Assembly (NCBI GenBank): GCA_021776195.1
Contig: JAJFGK010000053.1
Span: 1 to 11,970, forward strand
Length of the DNA: 11,970 nt
Direction of reading: 5' to 3'
DNA from: Kiloniellaceae bacterium
Lineage (GTDB): Bacteria; Pseudomonadota; Alphaproteobacteria; Kiloniellales; Kiloniellaceae
Below, one piece after another: positions 11,682 to 11,970 of this stretch; within the stretch, counting starts at the first letter, position 1, and each line of letters starts with the position of its first letter. The notes below the pieces were generated by a model, which was given only the letters and a program-made list of their open reading frames with translations, was not told the origin of the DNA and did no database searches. Both the position numbers and the translations under genes were made by a program.

Positions 11682-11970
11682 GGTTCGGTCTGTTCCGGGA
11701 TCGAGGCGGCCTCGGTGGCCTGGGGGGCGTTGGGCCGGGGGTCGGCGGCCTGGCGGCCGGCCTTCTTTTCCGAGATCGAGGCTTTTCCGCGCGCGGTGCT
11801 GGCGGCGCGGTTTCCCGGGGTGCCGCTGTCCGGCGACTTCACCAAGATCGAAAGGGGCGACTATGACCCGATCCAACTGCTCGTCGGCGGCACCCCTTGC
11901 CAGTCCTTCTCGGTCGCCGGCCAGCGGCGCGGACTGGATGACCCGCGCGGCGACCTCGCGCTCGAGTTCG
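11673..11970 (+). CDS. C5-cytosine DNA methyltransferase, N-terminal part (runs off right edge)
   Basis: The first 99 residues are in the window. Motif I, MIYGSVCSGIEAASVAWGAL, binds S-adenosylmethionine; FFSEIEAFPRAVLAARFPGV is motif II/III; LLVGGTPCQSFSVAGQRRGL is motif IV with the catalytic Cys76 of the PCQ triplet. The enzyme transfers a methyl group to carbon 5 of cytosine; the target sequence cannot be known because the recognition domain lies outside the window. No endonuclease is seen nearby, so a solitary phage methyltransferase guarding its DNA against host restriction is the simplest reading. The ATG at 11673 is chosen because MIYGSVCSG is the usual family start; upstream lies only the tandem repeat and no clear ribosome binding site, so translation may depend on coupling. 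Confidence 0.92.
   Translation, partial: MIYGSVCSGIEAASVAWGALGRGSAAWRPAFFSEIEAFPRAVLAARFPGVPLSGDFTKIERGDYDPIQLLVGGTPCQSFSVAGQRRGLDDPRGDLALEF

Overview
GC-rich window from a temperate bacteriophage or prophage of an alphaproteobacterium. The phage assignment rests on a repressor/Cro-like divergent pair, a CII-like regulator, a phage-type primase, a phage-borne sliding clamp, SSB and a C5 DNA methyltransferase, packed into operons linked by 4-base ATGA overlaps. The alphaproteobacterial host is suggested by a GapR (DUF2312) protein and by the high GC. No host gene, integrase, structural gene, tRNA, IS element or CRISPR array is visible, so prophage and free phage genome cannot be told apart.

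The layout resembles the lambda immunity region. (1) A leftward early operon runs from about 3456 down to 1 and beyond: zinc-ribbon protein, PAPS-reductase-like PP-loop protein, two unknown proteins, GapR, DUF1643 protein, HD phosphohydrolase, SSB. (2) At its head (3456-3508) lie a good leftward promoter and a 17-bp operator-like imperfect palindrome. (3) Between this and the repressor, the place where lambda carries rexAB, lies a cargo block: a GNAT-like gene (rightward), a 288-aa protein of unknown family and its upstream XRE regulator (both leftward). (4) The leftward repressor gene (5524-5994) and the rightward Cro-like gene (6086-6319) flank a second copy of the same operator (6061-6077, 16 of 17 bases identical).

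(5) The rightward side starts with small, poorly known ORFs whose start regions are repeated copies of one another, and one leftward gene (6436-6747) inserted among them. A CII-like regulator follows, then a chain of four small overlapping genes (unknown, winged-helix-like, zinc ribbon, unknown). (6) The replication block is a 403-aa beta clamp, a CHC2-Toprim primase, a 42-codon coupled ORF, and the start of a C5 cytosine methyltransferase, which runs off the right edge. A perfect 35-bp tandem duplication lies directly before the methyltransferase and copies its first codons.

Together the genes look like a lysis/lysogeny switch plus two early operons. The left one supplies ssDNA binding, nucleotide metabolism and a nucleoid-type protein. 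The right one supplies primer synthesis, polymerase processivity and DNA methylation. The uncharacterised block in the rex-like position (3578-5403) is the best candidate in the window for a new exclusion, defence or lysogenic-conversion system.
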